Of a stretch of 21,270 nt of DNA, positions 6,640-12,852 are shown one piece after another. A program made the translations under genes and the position numbers. The stretch's first letter is position 1, and every line of letters begins with the position of its first letter. The notes under the pieces are model-generated. The model had not been told where the DNA came from and made no database searches. It worked only from the letters and a program-made list of their open reading frames with translations. Origin of the DNA: an uncultured Lachnospiraceae bacterium. GTDB taxonomy: Bacteria > Bacillota > Clostridia > Lachnospirales > Lachnospiraceae. Where the stretch lies: the NCBI GenBank assembly GCA_910583615.1, contig CAJTXP010000060.1, positions 1-21,270 on the forward strand, read 5' to 3'.

Positions 6640-7374
6640 ATGATCCTATCCTATACACAGATCGAAGAAATCGCGGCAGCTGTGACGAAAGATTTCAATG
6701 AGTTTTTCTTCGGGGAACGCGCTGCCCCCGAAACACATTATGCCCAGGCCACGCCCATAGATTGGCTTGCCACGGACTATCTTGGCCTGCGGGTATCCTA
6801 TGCCCGCCTGTCGGAAGATGGGAGCATCTGCGGCCTGACCGCCTACACGGACACAGAGTATGCCGCGACATACCGGGGCGTCACCCACGTCATCCCATTA
6901 AGGGCAAATGAGGTGCTGCTGGACAGCAGCTTCATGGAGCTGGGGCAGGTCAGGTCCAGATGCGGCAAGCGGCGCTTCACCCTTGCCCATGAATGCGCCC
7001 ACCAGCTCCTGTTCCAGATGGAGTCTGACGAGGCAAGGCGGGCCTGCGAGGAGGCATATTCCCCCCGGACCGCCTACTCCCTCCGTGACCTGAAAACACG
7101 GGAGGACTGGAACGAGTGGCAGGCGAACGCCCTGGGCGCGGCGATCCTGATGCCCCAGCGGGAGATCGACCGGGCCATGTATCATCTTGCCCGTGGCAGG
7201 AAGCTCATAGATTATGAGGGCTGGTTTGGCTATATGGACCTTATGGTCCTGAAACAGCTCTGCCAGACCCTCGGCGTATCCAGGAGCGCCGCCGTCATCC
7301 GGCTGAGGCAGTTGGGCTATATGGAGGAGCGCCCTTACGCGGAGTACATAGACCCGTTGGAGGTGTGGGCATGA
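6640..7374 (+). CDS. Second ImmA/IrrE-family metallopeptidase
   Basis: The product has 244 residues, longer than the protease on the other strand. The zinc motif HECAH is at residues 117-121 and EWQANALGAAILMP at 159-172, so the catalytic site looks intact. The N-terminal ~100 residues and a C-terminal helical part (VLKQLCQTLGVSRSAAVIRLRQLGY) differ from the first ImmA. The start ATG follows AAAAGGAG by 6 bases. It is divergently transcribed from the ImmR/ImmA pair, under the strong promoter that the repressor should control, and overlaps the next gene by ATGA. Having two unlike ImmA proteases in one control region suggests two inputs or two repressor targets. That role is inference. Confidence 0.88.
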   Translation: MILSYTQIEEIAAAVTKDFNEFFFGERAAPETHYAQATPIDWLATDYLGLRVSYARLSEDGSICGLTAYTDTEYAATYRGVTHVIPLRANEVLLDSSFMELGQVRSRCGKRRFTLAHECAHQLLFQMESDEARRACEEAYSPRTAYSLRDLKTREDWNEWQANALGAAILMPQREIDRAMYHLARGRKLIDYEGWFGYMDLMVLKQLCQTLGVSRSAAVIRLRQLGYMEERPYAEYIDPLEVWA

Positions 7375-7610
7375 GCAGAGGCATCCGAATATCCGAACCA
7401 TCTGCCGAGATGCAGATGAAGATCATCCGGGCGAGGAAAGCCATCGCCCAGCAGAAACCCCGCTACCTCCGCTGTCCCTACTGCCAGCACAACGCACTGG
7501 CGGTATATGAGGACACAAGGGGCCATGTGGAGACAAAGTGCAAGAAATGCGGGGAGATCACCGTGTTTGACGTATTGAGCATGAGAAGGACAAGGTTTCA
7601 CCCTCAATAA
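7371..7610 (+). CDS. Small zinc-ribbon protein, Com-like
   Basis: The product has 79 residues. I chose the ATG at 7371, 7 bases after GGAGG. Its ATGA overlaps the stop codon of the protease gene, so the two are translationally coupled. Two CxxC pairs (CPYC at about 36-39, CKKC at about 60-63) flank a short strand-rich stretch, forming a zinc ribbon like that of Mu Com-type and other small regulators. The N-terminal half is a basic helix (MKIIRARKAIAQQKPRYLR), suited to nucleic-acid binding. The role in this element is unknown. Confidence 0.75.
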   Translation: MSRGIRISEPSAEMQMKIIRARKAIAQQKPRYLRCPYCQHNALAVYEDTRGHVETKCKKCGEITVFDVLSMRRTRFHPQ

Positions 7611-7681
7611 GAGGCTGAGATAAATGAAAACTTAATAACACATAGCTGAGCTGTGGAGCCGCTGATTGGCGTAGTCATCCT

Positions 7682-7766
7682 GAGCCGCATGGGACAGAGT
7701 TTCTGAAAAGAAGCCCTGTCTTATCGGTATCCAGGATCGGCTACACCGTCATGCGGCTCTTTTTTT
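7682..7766 (+). ncRNA. Folded RNA ending in a rho-independent-type terminator
   Basis: GAGCCGCATG (7682-7691) pairs perfectly with CATGCGGCTC (7750-7759), which is followed at once by seven T. The 58 bases enclosed can form two smaller helices: GGACAG with CTGTC, and CGGT with ACCG. The whole is a three-way-junction-like RNA rather than a simple hairpin. It separates the zinc-ribbon gene from the next XRE gene. It may be just a terminator, an attenuator, or a small RNA transcribed from the 7611-7680 region. Confidence 0.55.
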
Positions 7767-7810
7767 GTCCCGCCTTTCCGCTGGTCCCGCGCCGACGGAA
7801 AGGACACGAC

Positions 7811-8110
7811 ATGAAAGACCTTATGTATTACGACACTTGCGGGAGCGGAAAACGCATCCAGGAGCTTCGCAAAGCCCATGGAATGACACAGGCACAACTG
7901 GCGGAGGCCCTGAACATCAGCCTGGACCACCTGAGAAAGATCGAGGGCGGACAGCGTGGATGCTCTGTCGATCTGCTGATCGCCCTCGCCGCGGCGTTTG
8001 ATGTGAGCCTGGACTTCCTTGTCCTGGGCAGGGGCGGTTCCGTCGCGGCGGTGCGGGACAAGCTCCAGACATTGATCGACGAGCTTACGGCCCTGAAAAA
8101 AGGCTTATAA
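7811..8110 (+). CDS. XRE-family transcriptional regulator
   Basis: The product has 99 residues from the ATG at 7811, preceded by GGAAAGGA. A longer frame upstream would begin inside the terminator-like RNA, so I reject it. The HTH (GKRIQELRKAHGMTQAQLAEALNISLDHLRKIEGG) occupies residues 13-47, followed by the second half of a five-helix Cro/C1 domain (CSVDLLIALAAAFDVSLDFLVLG). The last 25 residues form a short helix (AAVRDKLQTLIDELTAL) that may dimerise. It lies upstream of a gene-free stretch and the MazF/ParB-like operon, and could regulate them. Confidence 0.88.
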   Translation: MKDLMYYDTCGSGKRIQELRKAHGMTQAQLAEALNISLDHLRKIEGGQRGCSVDLLIALAAAFDVSLDFLVLGRGGSVAAVRDKLQTLIDELTALKKGL

Positions 8111-8188
8111 AGGCGGGATGCCCTCAAAGGGTCGCTTTCCGGGATGAAGATGCCCTGCCCGTCCCTCTGGAACGGGCCTGATTTCCCT

Positions 8189-8194
8189 TACAAT
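8189..8194 (+). promoter_or_regulatory. Possible -10 box for the structured region
   Basis: TACAAT lies about 10 bases before the first stable hairpin of the gene-free stretch. The -35 region around 8166-8171 (TCTGGA) is poor, so this is only a candidate start for the RNA. A GCCCGT/ACGGGC hairpin (8157-8177) just upstream could be the end of the XRE transcript. Confidence 0.3.
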
Positions 8195-8199
8195 TAAAT

Positions 8200-8541
8200 C
8201 ATCAGCCGGGGAGACCCGCTGGTGTGGACTTTGAAAACTGAATACGCAGTCATCAGGAAGTCTTGGAGACAAGACTACGTTACTGTCTGGGATAGCCTGC
8301 ACAGCGGAGCGCCATGATCCCCGGTTCCGGGGGGAGCGATCTATCCGACTGAAAATGCCAAGTTGCTCTTGGTTCGGCGATGACAACAGACAGCGATAAT
8401 GATACTTCCGTAACTCGCGGCCCGGCCACAAAGAAGGCGGGGAGGTTAGACGCCTATGAGAGCAGCTTCGCAAGCTGACGAGCCTGATGATTCCCGTGAT
8501 TCCGGGGTGTCGGGGACAAATAGGGATCAAGAACACGCTTT
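8200..8541 (+). ncRNA. Candidate large structured RNA in a 515-base gene-free stretch
   Basis: No supported gene lies between 8111 and 8625. The plus-strand RNA can form many mutually compatible helices. Two hairpins are capped by GAGA (GNRA-type) loops, at 8203-8221 and 8259-8276 (AGTCTTG-GAGA-CAAGACT). TCATCAGG (8250-8257) pairs with CCTGATGA (8483-8490) and encloses about 225 bases. Within it, CTGTCTG (8283-8289) pairs with CAGACAG (8387-8393), directly stacked on GGATAG (8290-8295) with CTATCC (8341-8346). Further hairpins are CCCCGG-TT-CCGGGG near 8320, CCAAG/CTTGG (8358-8372), AGGCG/CGCCT (8435-8455) and CAGCTT-CGC-AAGCTG (8463-8477). GNRA loops exist only on this strand. I recognise no known RNA family. 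No T-run follows, so it could be a long 5' leader of the MazF operon instead of a separate RNA. Confidence 0.55.
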
Positions 8542-8625
8542 ATGAAATTTGAGGGGCGGTCTGGAGACGGCATTTGCCGCGCTGGGCCGTTCCTTTACAT
8601 ACCAGAAGAAGGAGGTAGATACCAT

Positions 8626-9018
8626 ATGGAACACAAATTTCACGATTTCCACCGGGGCGAGATTTACTATGCCGCCCTGGACCCGGTCTACGGCCATGAG
8701 CAGGGCGGGACCCGCCCGGTGTTGGTACTCCAGAACGATGTGGGCAACTACTATTCCCCCACGCTGATCGTCACGGCGGCGACCCGCAAGACCTTCAAGA
8801 AGCCCACCCAGCCGACCCATGTGGTGCTGGATGATGCGGAGGGGCTGGACCCGTCCCTGTTCATGCTGGAGGTCATACGCACCATCGACAAGAGGCGGGT
8901 GCGGAGCTATGTGGGGAAGCTCACCGAGGAGCAGATGGAGCAGATCGACGCCGCCCTGCGGGTCAGCCTCCATCTGGACGAGGACGCCTTCCTCCCCACG
9001 GAACTGGAGGCAACCTGA
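8626..9018 (+). CDS. PemK/MazF-family endoribonuclease toxin without visible antitoxin
   Basis: The product has 130 residues. I chose the ATG at 8626 because AAGGAGG precedes it by 10 bases and it gives the family's N-terminus (FHRGEIYYAALDPVYG). An upstream start at 8542 has no such site. The core GGTRPVLVLQNDVGNYYSPT and TAATRK keeps the residues equivalent to MazF's catalytic Arg (R30) and Thr (T53), and IRTIDKRR is also conserved. MazF cuts single-stranded mRNA at short motifs and normally follows a MazE antitoxin gene. None is present: upstream is the folded gene-free region, and downstream, with a one-base TGATG overlap, is a ParB-like gene. Either that protein or the upstream RNA controls it, or it has been adopted for element biology. 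Confidence 0.88.
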   Translation: MEHKFHDFHRGEIYYAALDPVYGHEQGGTRPVLVLQNDVGNYYSPTLIVTAATRKTFKKPTQPTHVVLDDAEGLDPSLFMLEVIRTIDKRRVRSYVGKLTEEQMEQIDAALRVSLHLDEDAFLPTELEAT

Positions 9019-9932
9019 TGGACAAGCTCATCATTGACCCGGAGTTCCGGGACAAGATACCGCCGCTGACGGAGGACGAGTTCTCCCTGCTGGAGGAAAA
9101 CATCCTATCGGATGGGGCGGTCTTTTCGCCCCTCATCGTCTGGGACGGCACGATCCTGGACGGCCACAACCGCTATGAGATCATCCAGAAGCACCCGGAG
9201 CTGACCTATGCGGTCCACAAGGTGTCTTTTGCCAACCGCTACGAAGCAATTTCGTGGATATGCAAACACCAGCTTGGCAGGCGGAACCTGACGCCCCAGC
9301 AGAAGAAATATCTGATCGGGCAGCGGTATGAGGCGGAGAAGATGGCGCATGGCGGTGAGCGGGTAGCAACGGTTCAAAATGAACCGTTGCCTTCCTCCCA
9401 CAAAACCCGCGCTCAAATAGCGAATGATACCAATACCAGCGAGAGTTATGTCATGCGGGCTGGCTGGTATGCCCAAGGTGTGGACGCCGCCGAAGAAGCC
9501 TTCCCCGGCATCAAGCAGGAGATACTTACGGGAGCGATCAAGCCCACAGAGACAGCGGTAGCCGCTGTTGCCAGGGCAGAGCCGGAGGAGCGCCCCAGAC
9601 TGGCCGCCGACTTGAAGAAATCCAAGGATGATAAAGGCAAAAAGCCCCGGCCCGCCTACCACAAAGCCCCGCCGGCCACTTCCAGGAAGGCCGAGATGCA
9701 GAGGATCGCGGAAATATCGGCTGAGATGGAGCGGGACAAGGCCCCCAGCACCGAGGAGAATGTACTCTGTTCCCTGGATGGCGAGATCGTATCGTTCATG
9801 GAGCTTTTTGACCGCATCTTTCAGGAATATCCCCGGCTTTTGTCGGACAGCCATTACAGGCAGAAACTCATCCAGATCATGCAGAAAATGAAGCAGTATA
9901 TCGCAGACATCGAAGGAGGACGCACAGAATGA
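9018..9932 (+). CDS. ParB/Srx-fold N-terminal domain protein
   Basis: The product has 304 residues. Residues 1-100 form a ParB/sulfiredoxin-like domain: LTEDEFSLLEENILSDGAVFSPLIVWDG followed by TILDGHNRYEI. This matches the GHxR-type nucleotide-binding box, with GHNR replacing the usual GERR. The following ~60 residues (LTPQQKKYLIGQRYEAEKMAHGG, RAQIANDTNTSESYVMRAGWYAQG) read as a ParB-type HTH. Residues 195-235 are a lysine/proline-rich linker, and the C-terminus (VSFMELFDRIFQEYPRLL) is a helix pair. Its start overlaps the MazF stop and its stop overlaps the next ATG. ParB-like proteins bind DNA and CTP in partition or act as regulators. No ParA is visible here, so a regulator or stability role is more likely. 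Confidence 0.85.
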   Translation: MDKLIIDPEFRDKIPPLTEDEFSLLEENILSDGAVFSPLIVWDGTILDGHNRYEIIQKHPELTYAVHKVSFANRYEAISWICKHQLGRRNLTPQQKKYLIGQRYEAEKMAHGGERVATVQNEPLPSSHKTRAQIANDTNTSESYVMRAGWYAQGVDAAEEAFPGIKQEILTGAIKPTETAVAAVARAEPEERPRLAADLKKSKDDKGKKPRPAYHKAPPATSRKAEMQRIAEISAEMERDKAPSTEENVLCSLDGEIVSFMELFDRIFQEYPRLLSDSHYRQKLIQIMQKMKQYIADIEGGRTE

Positions 9933-10708
9933 ACAGCAAGGACCTTTTTTGCCGGGAGCTTCCCATCAACAGCGCAGAGCTGAAGATACCCCGCACTACT
10001 TATCAGCGTGAACTGAACGAGGACCGGGTCCGCAGGATCGCCGCCGAGTTCGATGAGCGCATCGCCAACGAGCCGAAGGTGAGCTGCCGGGACGGCCGCT
10101 ACTATGTGTTCGATGGCCAGCACACCATCGCCGCCCGGAAACTGCTCAATGGTGGGCGGGACCTGTCCATCCGCTGCAAGGTGTTCTACGGCCTGACCGA
10201 GAGCGATGAGGCGCTGCTGTTCGCCCAGCAGACGGGCGCGTCCGCCAGCCTGACCGCCGGGGCGAAGTTCCGGGCGCTGGTCTACGGCGGCGATGAGGAC
10301 GCTATGGCGTTCCTGAAAGCAACAGAAGCTGTGGGCCTCTATGTGGACTACAAGCAGACCAGGGGTGCGAAGCGGCTGGCCTGCATCAGCACCGCTTTCG
10401 GCCTGTTCCAGAAGGTCGGGTGCGGGGTGTACCGGGAGGCGATGCAGGCCATCGTGGACGCCTGGAAGGGCGACCCGGACTCCCTCCGGGCTGAGACGGT
10501 GCAGGGCTTGGTGGAGTTCGTGGACCTCTATCACGGGGAGTACAGCCGCAAACGGCTGGTGACACGGCTGCGCCAGGTAGACCCGGTGGTGATCTTCCGG
10601 GAGGGCCGGGCCATGACGAGCCTGCCCGGATACAAGCGGTATCTGTACCAGGTGTACCGCATCTACAACGGCTCCAGCGCAAAGACCGCCCTGCCGATGA
10701 AGTTTTGA
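9929..10708 (+). CDS. DUF6551-like ParB-related protein
   Basis: The product has 259 residues. The start resembles a ParB fold (YQRELNEDRVRRIAAEFDERIANEPKVSCRDGRYYVFDGQHTIAA), with DGQHTIAA at the position of the nucleotide-binding box. The rest is helical (LLFAQQTGASASLTAGAKFRALVYGGD, GLFQKVGCGVYREAMQAIVDAW). The overall pattern fits the DUF6551 family often found in Firmicutes integrative elements. The ATGA overlap with the preceding gene couples the two ParB-like proteins, and a hairpin terminator follows. Two unlike ParB-fold proteins in one operon with a MazF toxin is an unusual set. Family name from memory, function unknown. Confidence 0.8.
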   Translation: MNSKDLFCRELPINSAELKIPRTTYQRELNEDRVRRIAAEFDERIANEPKVSCRDGRYYVFDGQHTIAARKLLNGGRDLSIRCKVFYGLTESDEALLFAQQTGASASLTAGAKFRALVYGGDEDAMAFLKATEAVGLYVDYKQTRGAKRLACISTAFGLFQKVGCGVYREAMQAIVDAWKGDPDSLRAETVQGLVEFVDLYHGEYSRKRLVTRLRQVDPVVIFREGRAMTSLPGYKRYLYQVYRIYNGSSAKTALPMKF

Positions 10709-10717
10709 AAAACCTGG

Positions 10718-10753
10718 GAGAAGCGTCTGCCTTTGGGGGCGGGCGCTTTTCTC
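10718..10753 (+). terminator. Hairpin terminator after the MazF/ParB-like operon
   Basis: GAGAAGCG pairs with CGCTTTTCTC (bulged) and CTGCC with GGGCGG around a TTTGG loop. The sequence TTTTCTCTGTTCT follows. A second hairpin (TGTCCTTTCC against GAAAAGGACA, 10769-10798) lies between this and the next gene's RBS. Confidence 0.55.
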
Positions 10754-10820
10754 TGTTCTATGAAAGGTTGTCCTTTCCATAAGATGTTGAAAAGGACAGA
10801 ACAATTGGAGGTGCTTTGCC

Positions 10821-11060
10821 ATGACAGAAGCGATGAAAGACATCGACCTCCGCAAGGTGGACAGATCGACGCTCCGTGACCGCAGCACAGTCCGCATTGA
10901 CCCGGAGGCATCCACAGAGGAGCGCATCCGGGCATGGATAGAACAGCTTGGCAACCCCTATGTCTATCTGGACGGCGGCGTGGTCGTGAAGCTGAGTTTT
11001 GCGGACAAAGGCGAGACCATCGAGGACCGCATCAACTCCCTTTACCTTGCCGGGGCCTGA
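10821..11060 (+). CDS. DUF6870-like small protein
   Basis: The product has 79 residues. The ATG at 10821 lies 9 bases after GGAGG. The pattern DLRKVDRSTLRDRSTVRIDPEASTEERIRAWIEQLGNPYVYLDGGVVVKLSFADKGETIEDRINSLY matches small DUF6870-type proteins, where a NPYxYLxxGxVVKxSFxD core is typical. These accompany relaxase- or recombinase-bearing elements in Clostridia. No enzyme motif is visible. It is separated from the ParB-like operon by two hairpins and from the recombinases by a promoter and leader. Confidence 0.75.
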   Translation: MTEAMKDIDLRKVDRSTLRDRSTVRIDPEASTEERIRAWIEQLGNPYVYLDGGVVVKLSFADKGETIEDRINSLYLAGA

Positions 11061-11065
11061 CATCC

Positions 11066-11095
11066 TTAACAAACCGGGCGATCCGGCGCTACAAT
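11066..11095 (+). promoter_or_regulatory. Candidate promoter of the serine recombinase operon
   Basis: TTAACA (11066-11071) and TACAAT (11090-11095) are separated by 18 bases. The spacer contains CCGGGCGATCCGG, a small inverted repeat that could bind a regulator. The promoter lies just after the DUF6870-like stop codon. Confidence 0.45.
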
Positions 11096-11113
11096 ATGGC
11101 TGGGTCAAAAAAA

Positions 11114-11153
11114 GGAACTGCATCACAAGGTCTGCGGCTTTGTGTTCCGTTCC
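11114..11153 (+). promoter_or_regulatory. Leader hairpin before the recombinase operon
   Basis: GGAAC pairs with GTTCC on the outside and CACAA with TTGTG on the inside, around an 11-base loop. A second weaker hairpin around GCCTTCGG (about 11163-11181) ends just before the strong AAGGAGG of the first recombinase. The leader may tune expression of the recombinases. Confidence 0.4.
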
Positions 11154-11203
11154 CATACGGGACAGAGCCTTCGGTTTTCTGAGAGACAACAAGGAGGTTC
11201 AAA

Positions 11204-12838
11204 ATGTCCGACAAGATTTATAAGACCGGCATCTATGCCCGGTTATCCAGAGAGGATGCTGACCGGATGGAGTCCAACAGCATCCAAAGCCAGCGGGCCA
11301 TCTGTCTGGCTTACATAGAGGGCCACGACGACCTTGAGCTGGTGGACACCTACATCGACGATGGTGAGACCGGCAGCAACACGGACCGTCCCGGCTTTCA
11401 GAGGATGATCCAGGATATGCGTTCCGGGCGTATCGACTGCGCCGTCAGCAAGGACCTGAGCAGGTTCTCACGGAACTATATCGACGCCGGGAACTACCTG
11501 GAGAAGATATTCCCGGCGATGGGCATCCGCTATATCGCCATCAACGACAACTACGACAGCATGGCGCCCGGAAGCAGTACCGATGTCATCACCCTTCCTT
11601 TCAAAAACCTGGTAAATGACATCTACTGCCGCGACATCTCCATCAAGATACGCACCAGCCTGGAGGTCAAGCGCAAGAAGGGCGAGTATGTGGGCAGCTT
11701 CGTCCCCTTCGGGTATCGGAAAGCCCCGCAGGATAAGAACCGCCTGCTGGTGGATGAGGCGGCAGCCGATGTCGTTTCCCTGATCTTCGGGATGTATAAG
11801 GACGGTTTCCCCATCCTGAAGATCGCGAGGCGGCTCAACACCAGCGGCATCCCCACCCCAATGGAGTACAAACGGATGCAGGGCGCACATTTTGAGACGG
11901 CCTTCCGCACGAAGGAGCGGACGGAGTGGGAGTATGTGACCGTCAAGCGGATACTCTCCAACATCGTCTACACCGGGGTACTCGTCCAGGGGCGGCGGGG
12001 GACGCCGAACCATAAAGTCCGGGTGACGCGCCCCAAGGAGGAGACAGACTGGGTGCGGGTGGAGAACGCCCACGACCCCATCATCTCCTGCACCGACTTT
12101 GAAGCCGTGGCGGAGCTGATGCGCCGGGATATGCGGTGCGGCAGGGACAGCGAAAAGCACGACCTGTTCTCCGGCTACCTGTTCTGCGGGGACTGTCAGA
12201 ATACCATGATCCGCAAGACGCAGAGGGCGAAGGGCAAGGCATATGTCTACTACAACTGCTCCCACAACAAGCGCACCCACGAATGCAGCCCCCACTCCTT
12301 CAGCGAGGCAAAGCTGGCGGAGATCGTGTTCCACGCCATCCACGACCAGATCGAGGTGGTGCTTCATCTGGATAAGGTGCTGCGCTTCATAGACAGCCTC
12401 CCCCAGCGGGACCGCAAGGTGTTCAGCTATGAGGCGCAGATGACCCGGCTTGAGGAGGAGATCCAGCGATACAAAAAGCTGGAGCTGGGCCTCTATGAGA
12501 ACTTCGTGGAAGGTATCATCAACAAGGCGGAGTACACCGACTTCCGGGAGAACTACCGGGGGCTGATCGAGGAGAAGCAGGAGGCCGTGAAGCGGCTGAA
12601 ACGGGAACAGCAGGACGCCGCCGCGATGGGCAGCCAGAACCGGGCATGGGTACAGGTTTTCGCACAGTATGAGAATGTGCAGGAGCTTGACCGCCGCATC
12701 CTTCTGGCTCTGGTAGATAAAATACTCATCTATGAGGACAAAAAGGTGGAGATCGTCTTTCGGTATCGGGATGAGTTCGCCAGGGCGATGGAAGTAGCGA
12801 AAAACTACAAGGACTGTCCGCTTCCGGCAGTGGGCTGA
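11204..12838 (+). CDS. Large serine recombinase 1
   Basis: The product has 544 residues. The N-terminal catalytic domain (about 6-155) carries the nucleophile Ser15 in GIYARLS and the arginine motif SKDLSRFSRNY. A recombinase domain follows (about 165-300, including IARRLNTSGIPTPMEYKR). A zinc ribbon has Cys328, 331, 352 and 361, and a long coiled coil spans about 405-475 with QMTRLEEEIQRYKKLELGLYENFVEG at its start. This is the complete architecture of large serine recombinases such as TnpX or phage integrases, which cut and rejoin att sites around a 2-bp core. The start follows AAGGAGG by 8 bases. It is first in a row of three complete recombinases, with only 14 bases to the next. Confidence 0.95.
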   Translation: MSDKIYKTGIYARLSREDADRMESNSIQSQRAICLAYIEGHDDLELVDTYIDDGETGSNTDRPGFQRMIQDMRSGRIDCAVSKDLSRFSRNYIDAGNYLEKIFPAMGIRYIAINDNYDSMAPGSSTDVITLPFKNLVNDIYCRDISIKIRTSLEVKRKKGEYVGSFVPFGYRKAPQDKNRLLVDEAAADVVSLIFGMYKDGFPILKIARRLNTSGIPTPMEYKRMQGAHFETAFRTKERTEWEYVTVKRILSNIVYTGVLVQGRRGTPNHKVRVTRPKEETDWVRVENAHDPIISCTDFEAVAELMRRDMRCGRDSEKHDLFSGYLFCGDCQNTMIRKTQRAKGKAYVYYNCSHNKRTHECSPHSFSEAKLAEIVFHAIHDQIEVVLHLDKVLRFIDSLPQRDRKVFSYEAQMTRLEEEIQRYKKLELGLYENFVEGIINKAEYTDFRENYRGLIEEKQEAVKRLKREQQDAAAMGSQNRAWVQVFAQYENVQELDRRILLALVDKILIYEDKKVEIVFRYRDEFARAMEVAKNYKDCPLPAVG

Positions 12839-12852
12839 GAGGGAGAGAGAAA

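Noticed and set aside
8105..8536. Minus-strand frame of 143 codons over the gene-free stretch
   Set aside because: It has no ribosome site and the product is Arg/Ser/Pro-rich without domain pattern. The palindromic helices explain the open frame better, though this should be rechecked if homologs show coding conservation.
8140..8541. Group I or group II intron, or a type III antitoxin repeat array
   Set aside because: No domain V-like hairpin, no intron core motifs that I can recognise, and no tandem short repeats as in ToxI-type antitoxins.
9854..10954. Antisense frame of 366 codons opposite the DUF6551-like gene
   Set aside because: It spans two sense genes and the terminator between them, and resembles no protein that I know.
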